Shown here: one piece after another, positions 7,124-16,450 of the stretch
Position numbering within the stretch: the first letter of the stretch is position 1
Layout of the letters: each line of letters begins with the position of its first letter
From: Cohnella zeiphila
Lineage (GTDB): Bacteria > Bacillota > Bacilli > Paenibacillales > Paenibacillaceae
Length of the DNA: 64,000 nucleotides
Assembly (NCBI RefSeq): GCF_014212055.1
Contig: NZ_JACJVO010000032.1
Span: 248,001-312,000 of the forward strand
Direction: 5' to 3'
The notes under the pieces: generated by a model
Databases searched by the model: none
The model's input: only the letters and a program-made list of their open reading frames with translations
What the model was told of the DNA's origin: nothing
Program-made: the position numbers and the translations under genes

Positions 7124-8323
7124 TTAATCCTTCTCCCGCAGCCGAACGGACACGAACCCCGCAGCCGCGAGGGAAGCGGCCGTCAGGACGGCCGCGAACG
7201 CGGTAGTACCGGCGGCCAAGCCCGCGGCGTCGATCAGGTATCCCGCGCACACCGGCAGGACGGCGGCGGGCACGTATCCGCCCATGTTGAGGACGGCGTT
7301 CGCTTCGGCTCTCCGCCGCTCCGGGACGCGCAGGCCGATCAGCGTCAGCCCGCCGAGCTGGCCGAGCCCCTGCCCGGCCCCGGCGAAAATCGCGGCCAGC
7401 ACCAGCAGAGGGGCGGACGATACCCGGACGGCGGCGGCCGCCGCGAGCATAGCCAGGACGGTGGAGGCGGCGCCGGCCAGCAGTTGGGTTCCGATGCGCA
7501 GTCTCTTCAACGCGAACTGGATGCCGGTCGCGGTCAGGAACATCAGGCAGGCGGTGCCTCCCGCGACGAGCGGGCTGTTCACGGCGAGCAGCTTGGACAG
7601 CAGCGAGGGGCCGAGCGACAGGATGAAGGAAGTCGCCGTAAGGCCGGGAGCGAAGACGGCGATGCCAAAGATCAGGTGCAGGCGATTGGCAGCAGGCACG
7701 CTTGGCAATCGCAGGCGGAAGCGATCCGCCGCCCGCGAACCGGCTTGCCGCCCAGGCAGGGAGGCGGCGACGGCGAAGGCGCTGCCCAGGATGGCGAGCT
7801 CGGCGGCAAAGACGGGAAGGATCGGATGCGCGAGCGTCTGCGCCAACGCGCCTGCGAGCAGCGGGCCGAGTCCGGCGCCGAGCACCATGGCCGCGGAAGC
7901 GGCCAGCGAAGCCAGCGACCGGCGCTGCGGCCCGCCGACGTCGACAACCGCGGCCATGCCCGCCGAGACGATCGCGCCGACGGCGATGCCCGTCAGCAGC
8001 CGGGCGGCGACCAGTTCGGCTACGGACGTCGCGAAAATAAATAGAAGGCAGGCCAGCGCGGCGGCGGCAAGCCCGGGGAACAGCACCGGCTTCCGGCCGA
8101 AGCGGTCGGAGAGCTGCCCCGCGACGAGCAGCGCCGCGAGCAGCCCTGCGATATAGGCCGCGAAGATAAGCGTCAGCGTTCCGTTCGAGAAGCCCATCCC
8201 GCGCTGCCAATGCACGTAGAGCGGCGTGGCGGAATTGGACAGGATAAACACGGCCGTCACCATCCAGGCGGCGACCCAGACGGATCTTGGACGAACGGCC
8301 CGTTCCGCGGACACTTTTTCCAT
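7124..8323 (-). CDS. MFS transporter, 12-segment drug or metabolite exporter type
   Basis: A 399-residue protein starting at ATG 8323 after AAGGAGGAG. It has about 12 hydrophobic segments and the MFS signature in the loop between segments 2 and 3 (GQLSDRFGRKP), plus RLLTGIAVGAIVSAG in segment 4. A sugar or amino-acid porter signature is absent; the overall form resembles the DHA1 drug-exporter branch. It is transcribed divergently from a LysR regulator with 98 bp between them, the classic arrangement for a regulator controlling its neighbour, so expression is probably ligand-induced through that protein. The substrate is not predictable from sequence. Confidence 0.87.
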   Translation of the reverse strand: MEKVSAERAVRPRSVWVAAWMVTAVFILSNSATPLYVHWQRGMGFSNGTLTLIFAAYIAGLLAALLVAGQLSDRFGRKPVLFPGLAAAALACLLFIFATSVAELVAARLLTGIAVGAIVSAGMAAVVDVGGPQRRSLASLAASAAMVLGAGLGPLLAGALAQTLAHPILPVFAAELAILGSAFAVAASLPGRQAGSRAADRFRLRLPSVPAANRLHLIFGIAVFAPGLTATSFILSLGPSLLSKLLAVNSPLVAGGTACLMFLTATGIQFALKRLRIGTQLLAGAASTVLAMLAAAAAVRVSSAPLLVLAAIFAGAGQGLGQLGGLTLIGLRVPERRRAEANAVLNMGGYVPAAVLPVCAGYLIDAAGLAAGTTAFAAVLTAASLAAAGFVSVRLREKD

Positions 8324-8421
8324 ATGCAACTCCTCCTTACGTTTGTAGATCCGAGCAATGTCATCTTAGGGGATTTTGTGATATAACTGAAATACCGATT
8401 TTTTATTTAGGAGATAACACA

Positions 8422-9342
8422 ATGGTTATGCCGAACGAATCCGCGATGAACATGAACCATCTCCGGATCTTTATCGCGGTGGCGGACAAAATGAATATGA
8501 CCGAAGCGTCCCAAGCGCTGTTCATCTCCCAGCCTGCCGTCAGCAAAGCGGTAAAAAGCCTCGAAGAATCGCTGTCGGTCAAGCTGTTCGTCCGGGATAA
8601 ACCGCATGGCCTGGCGCTTACCGAAGCGGGCAAGGACATCCTGAGGCTGGCCCGGCAGATGAAGGCGATCGAGAACCAAATTTATCAGGTCGCCGGCGGC
8701 GAGAACCGGCTGCTGAGGGGCAAGGTGACCATCGGCTCTTTTCCGGCCGCGTCCGCGAACCTGCTTCCGGAGACGATCGCCGTTTTCCGGAACCGGTATC
8801 CGAACGTGCGAATCGAGCTGACCGAGGGCACTTCCGACCAGATCAAGGCTTGGGTCGACGCCCATTCGGTCGACGTCGGAATCGTCGCATCCCCATTCGG
8901 AGAATATGAAGCCGAGGTATTGATCCAAGACGGCATGGTTGCCGCCCTGCCGCCCGGGCATTCGCTGGAAAATGCGGATCGGATCGGCCTGGAACGGAAC
9001 CGGAGCGAGCTGATTTTCTGCAAAGGCGGGCATGAAGCGGCCATCGAGGGTACGTTCCGGGACCATCGCATCGATTACGAGGAGAATTTGACCGTCCAGA
9101 CGGCCGAGACGCTCGTTCATATGGTGAAGCGAGGTCTGGGGATCGGCGTCGTCTCGAGGTTCACGCTCGCGTCCGTCGCCGCGCACGGGTTGAAGGTGAA
9201 GGAGATCGACCCGCCCGTTGCGCGCGAAATCGCCGTCATCGCGCGTTCGTTCGCGGACGCTGCGCCGGCGACCCGGGAATTCGTTCGCGTCCTGACCGAC
9301 TGGTGCAGGCAGAATTGGAGAATGGAAGCAACTATGCTATAA
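8422..9342 (+). CDS. LysR family transcriptional regulator
   Basis: A 306-residue regulator. The start at 8422 (MVMPNESAMNMNHLRIF) follows TAGGAGATAACAC. The N-terminal winged helix is clear: MNMTEASQALFISQPAVSKA then VKSLEESLSVKLFVR, followed by the linker helix and a periplasmic-binding-like effector domain (GKVTIGSFPAASANLLPETI, VDVGIVASPFGE). It most likely controls the divergent MFS transporter, binding the AT-rich 98-bp gap and its own promoter. The next gene, a DEAD-box helicase, follows after 40 bp and could be read through. Confidence 0.9.
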   Translation: MVMPNESAMNMNHLRIFIAVADKMNMTEASQALFISQPAVSKAVKSLEESLSVKLFVRDKPHGLALTEAGKDILRLARQMKAIENQIYQVAGGENRLLRGKVTIGSFPAASANLLPETIAVFRNRYPNVRIELTEGTSDQIKAWVDAHSVDVGIVASPFGEYEAEVLIQDGMVAALPPGHSLENADRIGLERNRSELIFCKGGHEAAIEGTFRDHRIDYEENLTVQTAETLVHMVKRGLGIGVVSRFTLASVAAHGLKVKEIDPPVAREIAVIARSFADAAPATREFVRVLTDWCRQNWRMEATML

Positions 9343-9382
9343 TTTAAGTTTGTATGCAAACCGAACGGAACGAGGAGAACGA

Positions 9383-10528
9383 ATGACATTCGAACAACTG
9401 GCGCTGAAGCCGGAACTTTTAAAAGCACTTCGCAAGGAAAATTACTCGCAGCCGACTCCGATTCAGGAGCAGGCGATCCCGGTCGTGCTGGCCGGAAGGG
9501 ATTTGTTCGGCTGCGCCCAGACCGGCACCGGAAAGACGGCGGCGTTCTCGCTGCCGATTCTGCAGCTGCTCAGCGAGCGCCCGCCCGCCGGCAAGGGCAA
9601 GCGGCCCATCCGCTCGCTCATTCTGACGCCGACGCGGGAGCTGGCGCTGCAGATTCTGGACAACGTCAAAGCTTACGGTCAGTTTCTCAGCCTGCGAAGC
9701 CTCGCGATCGTCGGCGGCGTCTCCCAGAAGCCGCAGGAGGAAGCGCTGGAGCGGGGAACGGACATCCTGATTGCCACCCCTGGCCGGCTGATGGACTTGA
9801 TGAACCAGAAGCTGGTCGACTTGACGAGCGTGGAAATTCTGGTGCTCGACGAAGCCGACCGCATGCTGGACATGGGCTTCATCCATGATGTGAAGCGGAT
9901 TATCGCGAAGCTGCCCGCGCGGAAGCAGACGCTGTTCTTCTCCGCCACGATGCCGCCCGAAATTTCCAAGCTGGTTCAGTCGCTGCTCACGAATCCGGCC
10001 AAGGTGGAAGTGACTCCCGCCGCGACGACGGTAGAGCGGATCGAGCAATCCGTCTACCTGGTGGATAAGCCGAACAAGATGGGACTGCTGATTCATCTCA
10101 TGAAGGATCCGTCCATCGTGTCGGCTATCGTATTCACCCGCACCAAGCACGGAGCCGACCGGGTGGCGCGCGGCCTGAACCGGGCGAACGTGCCCGCCCA
10201 GGCCATTCACGGGGACAAATCGCAGAACGCCCGCCAGAACGCGCTGAACCAATTCAAGAACGGAACGGTGCGGGTGCTCGTCGCGACCGACATCGCCGCA
10301 CGGGGCATCGACATCGAGGAGCTGTCGCATGTCATCAACTACAACTTGCCGAACGTCCCGGAGACGTACGTCCACCGTATCGGGCGGACCGGACGGGCGG
10401 GCCAGAGCGGGGTCGCGATCTCGTTCTGCGAGACGGAGGAGCTTCCTTACCTGAAGGATATCGAGAAAACGATCAAGAAGACGATTCCGGTCGTGCAGGA
10501 TCATCCGTATCCGATGGTGCTGGCCTGA
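9383..10528 (+). CDS. DEAD-box ATP-dependent RNA helicase, RhlE-like short form
   Basis: A 381-residue two-domain RecA-fold helicase. The start MTFEQLALKP follows GAGGAGAACGA. Motifs in order are the Q motif (YSQPTPIQEQAIP), Walker A AQTGTGKT with Lys51, PTRELALQ, the DEAD box in LVLDEADRMLDMGF, SAT in FFSATMPPE, and domain-2 motifs IVFTRTKHGADRVARGL, VLVATDIAARGIDIE and HRIGRTGRAG. It ends shortly after motif VI without the RNA-binding tail of DbpA, CshA or DeaD, so it is a core helicase like RhlE. Such proteins unwind RNA in ribosome assembly, RNA decay or cold adaptation. A strong terminator follows. Confidence 0.95.
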   Translation: MTFEQLALKPELLKALRKENYSQPTPIQEQAIPVVLAGRDLFGCAQTGTGKTAAFSLPILQLLSERPPAGKGKRPIRSLILTPTRELALQILDNVKAYGQFLSLRSLAIVGGVSQKPQEEALERGTDILIATPGRLMDLMNQKLVDLTSVEILVLDEADRMLDMGFIHDVKRIIAKLPARKQTLFFSATMPPEISKLVQSLLTNPAKVEVTPAATTVERIEQSVYLVDKPNKMGLLIHLMKDPSIVSAIVFTRTKHGADRVARGLNRANVPAQAIHGDKSQNARQNALNQFKNGTVRVLVATDIAARGIDIEELSHVINYNLPNVPETYVHRIGRTGRAGQSGVAISFCETEELPYLKDIEKTIKKTIPVVQDHPYPMVLA

Positions 10529-10556
10529 ATCGCCGGCAGTGCGCGCTAAAAGGAAG

Positions 10557-10601
10557 AGGCTGTACCCCGACCTTGAGGAAGGTCCCGGTACAGCCTTTTT
10601 T
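10557..10601 (+). terminator. Rho-independent terminator after helicase
   Basis: AGGCTGTACC pairs with GGTACAGCCT, with a nested ACCTT/AAGGT stem, followed by six T residues. Confidence 0.9.
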
Positions 10602-10642
10602 CTGCTTAGGAAATGATACGATTTAATTTCCTGTGGATATCC

Positions 10643-10706
10643 GGGGGCTCCCCCAAAAGTAATCGGAGTTAACTTCAAAGCATCACGTCACTTTTTTTGG
10701 GGGGTT
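10643..10706 (-). repeat. Dispersed intergenic repeat, family 1, diverged copy C
   Basis: The segment GGAGTTAACTTCAAAGCATC ... TCACTTTTTTTGGGGGG matches the order of blocks in the copy at 2912-2963 (CTTAGCTTCGAAGC ... CTCAGGTACTTTGCGGGG), with inverted C/G runs at both ends. It is less conserved than the other two copies. The rest of the 303-bp gap between the helicase terminator and the permease gene (10602-10831) shows no gene; the promoter of the transporter operon must lie here. Confidence 0.5.
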
Positions 10707-10831
10707 ACTACCGGAAAGTCGCACGGTGCACATTTTCAATCGCCTAATGAACATCGGCCCGACGGAGCCGTGCTAGAATAAAAAAAGCGCTGTCATATCA
10801 AACGAACGATTGGATGAGGAGGGATCGGCGC

Positions 10832-11824
10832 ATGTCCGTCAAAGGAGGAAAGACAGGGCCGGAAGCGGCGACGGCCGAAAGTCCGCTTCGCAAGGGGCCG
10901 ACCGACGCCGTGCTTCGCGCGTCGATTTGGAAACGCATACACAGTCATCGGAACTTGTATTTTCTGTTCATTCCCGTATTCGCCTATTTCGTTCTGTTCA
11001 AGTATTGGCCGATCCTGCTGGCATGGGTAGTCGCGTTCAAGGATCTGCAGCTCGGTTCGGGCGTCTTCCGGAGCGAATGGATCGGCTGGCAGAATTTCAA
11101 GGATATTTTCTATTCGCCGGACATTCCGAACGTGATTCGCAATACGGTCGAGATCAGCCTGCTCCGGCTGGCGGTCGGCTTCCTGCCGCCGATCATTCTG
11201 GCGATCCTGTTCCACGACATGGCGACCCGGCGGTTGAAAAAGTGGCTTCAAACGTTCGTCTACATTCCCCACTTTTTTTCCTGGGTCATCGTATACGGGG
11301 TCGTGTTCGGCTTTTTCTCGGTGGGGTTCGGCTTCGTGAACAACGTGCTGAGCGGCCTCGGAATGGAGCGCCATGAATTTCTGCTCGATTCCGCCTGGTT
11401 CCGTCCCATTCTCATCGGTTCGGCGCTGTGGAAGGAGATCGGCTGGAGCACGATCATCTATTTGGCCGCGCTGGCGACGGTCGACGCCCAGCTTTACGAG
11501 GCGGCGGTCATCGACGGCGCGGGGCCGCTCAAGCGAATGCGCCACATTACGATCCCGAGCATTCTGTCCGTCGTGACGTTCGTGCTCTGTCTGAGCTTGG
11601 GCTCCCTGCTCAGCGCCGGCGGCGAGCAAATTCTGCTTTTCTACAACGATGCCGTCTTCCAGACGGCCGACGTCATCGACACCTGGGTATACCGCGAAGG
11701 GCTGGCCCGCCTGCAATTCAGCTTGGCTACCGCCGTCGGGCTGTTCCAATCCGTGATCGGCCTCGGGCTCGTCATCGGCTCCAACTTCGTCGCCAAGCGG
11801 CTGTCCGGCCGCGGCATCTGGTAA
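10832..11824 (+). CDS. ABC transporter permease, LplB type (CUT1 sugar family)
   Basis: A 330-residue protein with six membrane segments, starting at ATG 10832 after GGAGGGATCGGCGC. The permease EAA loop is present (EAAVIDGAGPLKRMRHITIPS), contacting the ATPase. FLFIPVFAYFVLFKYWPI near the start is typical of LplB-like permeases paired with YtcP-like partners in Paenibacillaceae. It is first in the transporter part of the locus; the partner permease, binding lipoprotein, sensor kinase, regulator and glycosidase follow in the same direction. No ATPase gene is in the locus, so a shared MsmX-type ATPase elsewhere probably energises it (known for CUT1 systems; inference here). Confidence 0.93.
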   Translation: MSVKGGKTGPEAATAESPLRKGPTDAVLRASIWKRIHSHRNLYFLFIPVFAYFVLFKYWPILLAWVVAFKDLQLGSGVFRSEWIGWQNFKDIFYSPDIPNVIRNTVEISLLRLAVGFLPPIILAILFHDMATRRLKKWLQTFVYIPHFFSWVIVYGVVFGFFSVGFGFVNNVLSGLGMERHEFLLDSAWFRPILIGSALWKEIGWSTIIYLAALATVDAQLYEAAVIDGAGPLKRMRHITIPSILSVVTFVLCLSLGSLLSAGGEQILLFYNDAVFQTADVIDTWVYREGLARLQFSLATAVGLFQSVIGLGLVIGSNFVAKRLSGRGIW

Positions 11825-11838
11825 AGGGAGGCTGACTC

Positions 11839-12714
11839 ATGATGTACCGCTCCAGATCGGAACGAACCTATCAGATCGTCATTCACGCGATCGTTCTGCT
11901 GGTCGTCGCTTCCGCCGTATTCCCTCTGCTTTACGTGCTCGGCATGTCGCTGACCGGTCCGGCGGAGATGATGAGCCGCAACTACTTTGTCATCATTCCG
12001 CACGACCCGGTATGGGCCGCCTACGAGCGGATCCTGTCCTCGCCGCTCATCTGGCGGTCGTTCGGCATCTCCGTCTTCCGCAGCTTCGTCGGCCCGGCTC
12101 TCATGCTGATGCTGACCGCCACCGGCGCTTACGTGCTGTCCGTTCGCACGCTGCCCGGACGCAACTTCCTGCTGCTGCTGGTCGTCTCGACCATCTTGTT
12201 CAACGCCGGCCTGATCCCGACTTATCTGGTCGTCAAGCAGCTCGGCCTGGTCAATTCGCTCTGGTCGCTGATCGCGCTCTATCTGGTGGACAGCTTCGGC
12301 CTGCTCGTCATCAAAATCTTCATCGAGAATTTGCCGGACGGTTTGATCGAAGCCGCCAAAATGGACGGAGCCGGCGAATTGCAGATGCTTGCGCGGGTCG
12401 TCATCCCGCTGGCCGCTCCGGCGCTGGCCGCCATCGGGCTGTTCAGCATCGTGTTCCACTGGAACAGCTGGTTCGACGCGATGGTTTATTTGAACAACGC
12501 CCATTTGTTCCCGATGCAGCTGATCTTGAAAAATATGCTGGCTTCCGCTTCCAGCGACGCCATGGAGTCCTTGATTCTGAACGGCAACGCCGTAACGCCG
12601 GAATCGATGAAGATGGCGACCGTCGTCGTCGGCACGCTGCCGATCCTGCTCGTCTATCCGTTCCTGCAGAAGTATTTCGTGCAAGGCGTTTATGTAGGAG
12701 CCGTCAAAGGCTGA
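11839..12714 (+). CDS. ABC transporter permease, YtcP type (CUT1 sugar family)
   Basis: A 291-residue permease with about six membrane segments, 14 bp after the LplB-like gene and preceded by AAAGGGAGGC. The EAA loop reads EAAKMDGAGELQMLARVVIP. The C-terminus LQKYFVQGVYVGAVKG is the hallmark of the YtcP/CUT1 second permease. The segment NLPDGLIEAAKMDGAG and the DPVWAAYERIL loop are as expected. It forms the heterodimeric membrane channel with the upstream permease, importing an oligosaccharide delivered by the lipoprotein encoded next. Confidence 0.93.
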   Translation: MMYRSRSERTYQIVIHAIVLLVVASAVFPLLYVLGMSLTGPAEMMSRNYFVIIPHDPVWAAYERILSSPLIWRSFGISVFRSFVGPALMLMLTATGAYVLSVRTLPGRNFLLLLVVSTILFNAGLIPTYLVVKQLGLVNSLWSLIALYLVDSFGLLVIKIFIENLPDGLIEAAKMDGAGELQMLARVVIPLAAPALAAIGLFSIVFHWNSWFDAMVYLNNAHLFPMQLILKNMLASASSDAMESLILNGNAVTPESMKMATVVVGTLPILLVYPFLQKYFVQGVYVGAVKG

Positions 12715-12789
12715 CCCAGCTTCCGATTGATGCTGACGAAGCACCGCGGGCTTCTTGGCATAGATGATGACAAGATGAAGGAAAAGGGG

Positions 12790-14496
12790 ATGAATATGAT
12801 CCGTAAAGGTACCGCCGTGACAATTTCCCTGCTGATGGCCGCCACCTTGTTTTTATCCGCATGCAACAGCGACAAATCCGCCAATTCCGGAACCGGGGGC
12901 GGCTCGGAAGGCTCGGGAGGCGCAGCGTCCGCATCGGCCGGTTCCGGCGGCGATTCGGCTCAAGCCGGGCTTCAGTTCCCGGATGCGTTCCCGAGCGCGC
13001 CGAAAGCGGTGGATTACGATTCGAGCTACGCTTACGACGACATGAGCAAGAAATATTCGCTCGATATTATGCTGTCGGGCTTTATCAACCAGCCGGCGAC
13101 CCAGGATATGATCAAGCAATTTTACGAGAAAACGTTCAACGTATCGCTCACGTTCACCAATCTGACGGGAGAAGATCTGGTCAACAAGACGAACGTCCGC
13201 TTCGCTTCGGGCGACGCGCCCGATCTCGTGCTGATCGGGGACCGTTCGGTCGCCCAGACGCTGTTCAAGCAGAACCAGCTGCTGGATGCGACCGAGGTTC
13301 TCCCGTATATGCCCCAAATCATGAACTACGTGACGAAAGAATATGCTCAGTGGGCGACCGACGACGGCCATATGATCGGCATTCCGCGCCTTCCGACGTT
13401 CCCCGACGTATGGGGCAACTTCATCCGGCAAGACTGGCTGCAGAAGCTCGGCATGGAGATGCCGAAGACGGCCGACGAATTGTTCGAGTACGCCAAAGCC
13501 GTGACGGAGAAAGACCCCGACGGCAACGGCAAGGCCGACACCTGGTTCATGGGCGCGGCCGGCGGCGGTCAAGGATGGGGCATGCTGGCGGGGCTGATCG
13601 ACATGTTCGGCCAGAACGGCTGGAACGTGAAGGACGGCAAGATCAACCACCCGATGCTGGACGGCACGACCAAGAACTTCCTGCAGTTCGTCAAGAAGCT
13701 GAACGACAACAAGCTGCTGGCCCCCGACTGGTATACGGTCCAATGGGAGCAGTTCAAGGCGTATACCCTGCAGAACAAGATCGGCATGGTCAACTATCCG
13801 GGCTGGAATCTGCTGCAGGAGCAGTATTCGGCTTCGCAGAACAACGCCGCCACGCTGGATTACTGGAAACCGATGCCGCCGCTGACGTCGGCGGAGAACC
13901 CGGACGCCAAGCTCGCGGCGGGAGGCGCGCCGGGCGGCCTGTACATCATTTCCAAGAAAGTCGGGGACGATCCCGGCAAGCTGAAGCGGCTCGCCCACTT
14001 CCTCGATGCCGTTCAGTATCCGAACAAGTATTACTGGGTCGGCAACCAGGGCGGCGGCCCGGAGATCTGGCCGGACTACACGAAGGTCGTCCAGAATCCG
14101 CAAGACGGAACCTATTACTACGATTCCGACATGGTCAAGCTGCAGAACGAGATGAAGCCGGAGCTGAAAGGAATGATGGATTGGCAGTCGCTCGGCTATA
14201 CGCTCCTCTGGGAACGGCATAAGGATACGCCGGACGCGCCGTACAACGCGCCGGGCGACAAATATCAGGACGAAGTGCGGTCGTATCCGCGCTACACGAA
14301 CTACGACATGCTGTTGAATCTGGACGGTCCGACGTCCTCCAAACTCAAAGATTTCATGCAGAAAAACGAAATCTCCTTCGCGCTCGGCAAAAGAAGCTTT
14401 GACGACTGGGATAAGTACGTGGAAGAATGGAAGAAAACGGGCGGCCAGAAATTAATGGAGCAGGCGGCTGAACAGCTGAAGGTCGCCATGCCGTAA
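12790..14496 (+). CDS. Extracellular solute-binding lipoprotein of sugar ABC transporter
   Basis: About 568 residues. The start is at 12790 or 12796, since purine-rich sequence precedes both. The signal peptide (MIRKGTAVTISLLMAATL) ends in lipobox LSAC, followed by a Ser/Gly-rich tether (GTGGGSEGSGGAASASAG), so the mature protein is lipid-anchored outside the membrane. The large size and motifs such as YDDMSKKYSLDIMLSGF and GNFIRQDWLQKLGMEMPKTADEL are typical of the LplA-like binding proteins that pair with LplB/YtcP permeases. It should bind an oligosaccharide, possibly rhamnose-containing given the glycosidase at the end of the locus (inference). A hairpin follows before the kinase gene. 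Confidence 0.93.
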   Translation: MNMIRKGTAVTISLLMAATLFLSACNSDKSANSGTGGGSEGSGGAASASAGSGGDSAQAGLQFPDAFPSAPKAVDYDSSYAYDDMSKKYSLDIMLSGFINQPATQDMIKQFYEKTFNVSLTFTNLTGEDLVNKTNVRFASGDAPDLVLIGDRSVAQTLFKQNQLLDATEVLPYMPQIMNYVTKEYAQWATDDGHMIGIPRLPTFPDVWGNFIRQDWLQKLGMEMPKTADELFEYAKAVTEKDPDGNGKADTWFMGAAGGGQGWGMLAGLIDMFGQNGWNVKDGKINHPMLDGTTKNFLQFVKKLNDNKLLAPDWYTVQWEQFKAYTLQNKIGMVNYPGWNLLQEQYSASQNNAATLDYWKPMPPLTSAENPDAKLAAGGAPGGLYIISKKVGDDPGKLKRLAHFLDAVQYPNKYYWVGNQGGGPEIWPDYTKVVQNPQDGTYYYDSDMVKLQNEMKPELKGMMDWQSLGYTLLWERHKDTPDAPYNAPGDKYQDEVRSYPRYTNYDMLLNLDGPTSSKLKDFMQKNEISFALGKRSFDDWDKYVEEWKKTGGQKLMEQAAEQLKVAMP

Positions 14497-14548
14497 CGCT
14501 CGCCGCCGGAAGACGCTGCGGGCGGCCTTCCCCGCAGACGAAGGAAAG

Positions 14549-14585
14549 GCCCGGGGCACGGAAATAATCCGTGCCTCGGGCTTCT
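14549..14585 (+). terminator. Strong hairpin between binding protein and kinase genes
   Basis: GCCCGGGGCACGGA pairs with TCCGTGCCTCGGGC around AATAA, followed by TTCTT. It is probably a partial terminator or 3' stabiliser that keeps transporter mRNA more abundant than the downstream regulator mRNA. Confidence 0.75.
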
Positions 14586-14641
14586 TCCGAATCGATGCGG
14601 AGCGGGAGGGCTCCGGGCTCCGCCTGATGAAGGGAAGAGGG

Positions 14642-16450
14642 ATGCGGATGCGAAGAGGACGAATCGGTGCGCGGACGAAGCTGCTGATCTGGCTCATTAT
14701 GCCCAGCCTGATCTTGGAAGCCGCCGTGATCTGGCTTGCGCAGTCGAATACGACGTCCTTTTTGCGTCAGACGCAGAACAGCGCCTTGGACGGAATGGTC
14801 GTGCAGTCCGTTCGGATGATGGAGAGCCAGATGAACGATCTGGTGCTCAACGTCCTGGGCATCGAGAAAGAAATCGTATACGGAGGAACGAAGCCGGAGG
14901 ATTGGATTCGGACGATGGAGACGGCCGTCATGACCCGCCCGGAGCTGGTGCGGGGGATCGTCTACCTCGGGAACGACGGTCTGGTGGCGGGGTACCCCGA
15001 ATATTTCTGGGACAGCTTCGCCGACAAGGAGATCGGCATCATCCGGAAGCAGACCAAGGATCCGAACAACGGGGTGGTCTGGTCGGAACCGTTCTCCTCC
15101 ACGATGGGCGCGACCGGTCTCAACAGCCTGGTCAGCATCGTCACCAAGCAAGTCGCCGACGACGACGGCCGCAGCATGGGCGTGCTCGCGTTCGTGACCG
15201 ATGTCACGAACATCGTGCAGCGCGGCGCGGCGTTCGCGGGCAATTACGATACCCGAACGCTGCTGTACGACCGCAACGACCGGCTTATCTATTCGATCAC
15301 GATCGTGGCCCGCAACAGCTACGAGACGCTGGAATACGCCGAGCGCAACACGGAGACGCTGGAAGCGGCCAAATCCTACTTCGATCGCAGCGGGCAGTAT
15401 TACGTCATCTCCGACATGAAGCAGGCGCCTTACTGGAAGGCGGTCGTCGTCGGCGACGTCAAGACGCTGCAGAACAAGTACAGGCCGATCGTCCGGTTCG
15501 CCATCCTCATCCTGGTGCTTGGATCGGCCGGACTGATCGTCCTCTATTTCGCGGTCTCGTGGTGGTTCACCAAGCCGATCGTCTCGCTCACGCGCGGCAT
15601 CCGGCACATCGCCAGAGGGCACTTGAACCATCAGTTCGAAGTGGCCCGCCCGGACGAATTCGGCGAGATGGCCCGGGAATTCAACCGGATGATGCGGACG
15701 ATCCAAGATTTGATCGAGACGTTGAAAAAGACGGAGGAGCAGAAGCGGCAGGCCGACCTTCAAAGCCTGCTGTCGCAGATCAACCCTCATTTTCTATACA
15801 ATACGCTCAATACGATCGACATCATGGTCGACTTCAAAGGCAAGGACGACATCCATCGGATGATGGCCGTGCTCATCCGGCTGCTCAAATACGGTTTGGA
15901 CCGGACGTCGGTGCTGCGCAGCTTGGGCGACGAGATGACCTATGTGAAGGATTACCTGACGATTCTGTCCGCCCGTTACGACAACCGCTTCTCCTTCGAG
16001 GTCGAGAACGCGCCGCCGGAGCTGGCTTCCGCCCGGATCCTGAAGCTGATTCTCCAGCCGATCGTGGAGAACGCCGTCTTTCACGGTTTGCATTCGCTGA
16101 CCGGTCGGCCCGGCAGGCTGAGCGTGAAGGCGGTGCGAAGCGGTTCGGATCTGATCATCGCCGTCGCGGACAACGGGGTCGGCATGACCAAGCGCCGAAT
16201 CGGCGAGCTGCTGCGGCTGCGGCCAAGCTCGCGGCGGGAGGGCTCCGAAGCGGGACAGGAAAGGAGCGGGGGCTTCCGCATCGGTCTGCGCAACGTGCAC
16301 GAACGCATCCAGCTGTATTACGGTGCCGGCTACGGGCTTAGCGTGCATAGCGAGCCGGACGTCGGAACGACCGTAACCGTCCGGCTGAGAATCATCGAAA
16401 CGGAGGATGGATACGATGGATCAAGCCTTCAAGCTGCTTCTGGTCGATGA
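14642..16450 (+). CDS. YesM-type sensor histidine kinase
   Basis: About 602 residues, starting at ATG 14642 after AAGGGAAGAG. Layout: N-terminal membrane segment (LLIWLIMPSLILEAAVIWLA), a large extracellular Cache-like sensor, a second membrane segment (FAILILVLGSAGLIVLYFAV), HAMP (KPIVSLTRGIRHIARGHLN), the His-kinase domain with SQINPHFLYNTLNTIDIM (phospho-acceptor His383) and an ATPase domain (ILQPIVENAVFHG, ADNGVGM). The sensor probably detects an extracellular carbohydrate or the loaded binding protein. Its 3' end overlaps the regulator gene by 35 bp, so the two are translationally linked. Confidence 0.93.
   Translation: MRMRRGRIGARTKLLIWLIMPSLILEAAVIWLAQSNTTSFLRQTQNSALDGMVVQSVRMMESQMNDLVLNVLGIEKEIVYGGTKPEDWIRTMETAVMTRPELVRGIVYLGNDGLVAGYPEYFWDSFADKEIGIIRKQTKDPNNGVVWSEPFSSTMGATGLNSLVSIVTKQVADDDGRSMGVLAFVTDVTNIVQRGAAFAGNYDTRTLLYDRNDRLIYSITIVARNSYETLEYAERNTETLEAAKSYFDRSGQYYVISDMKQAPYWKAVVVGDVKTLQNKYRPIVRFAILILVLGSAGLIVLYFAVSWWFTKPIVSLTRGIRHIARGHLNHQFEVARPDEFGEMAREFNRMMRTIQDLIETLKKTEEQKRQADLQSLLSQINPHFLYNTLNTIDIMVDFKGKDDIHRMMAVLIRLLKYGLDRTSVLRSLGDEMTYVKDYLTILSARYDNRFSFEVENAPPELASARILKLILQPIVENAVFHGLHSLTGRPGRLSVKAVRSGSDLIIAVADNGVGMTKRRIGELLRLRPSSRREGSEAGQERSGGFRIGLRNVHERIQLYYGAGYGLSVHSEPDVGTTVTVRLRIIETEDGYDGSSLQAASGR

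Noticed and set aside
8330..8421. LysR binding site in the MFS/LysR gap
   Set aside because: The gap is AT-rich and likely holds one, but I could not find a clear T-N11-A palindrome to report.
14902..16341. Second long plus-strand frame overlapping the histidine kinase
   Set aside because: It is a frame-shifted shadow with Arg/Gln-rich sequence and no motif; the kinase frame has all expected domains.
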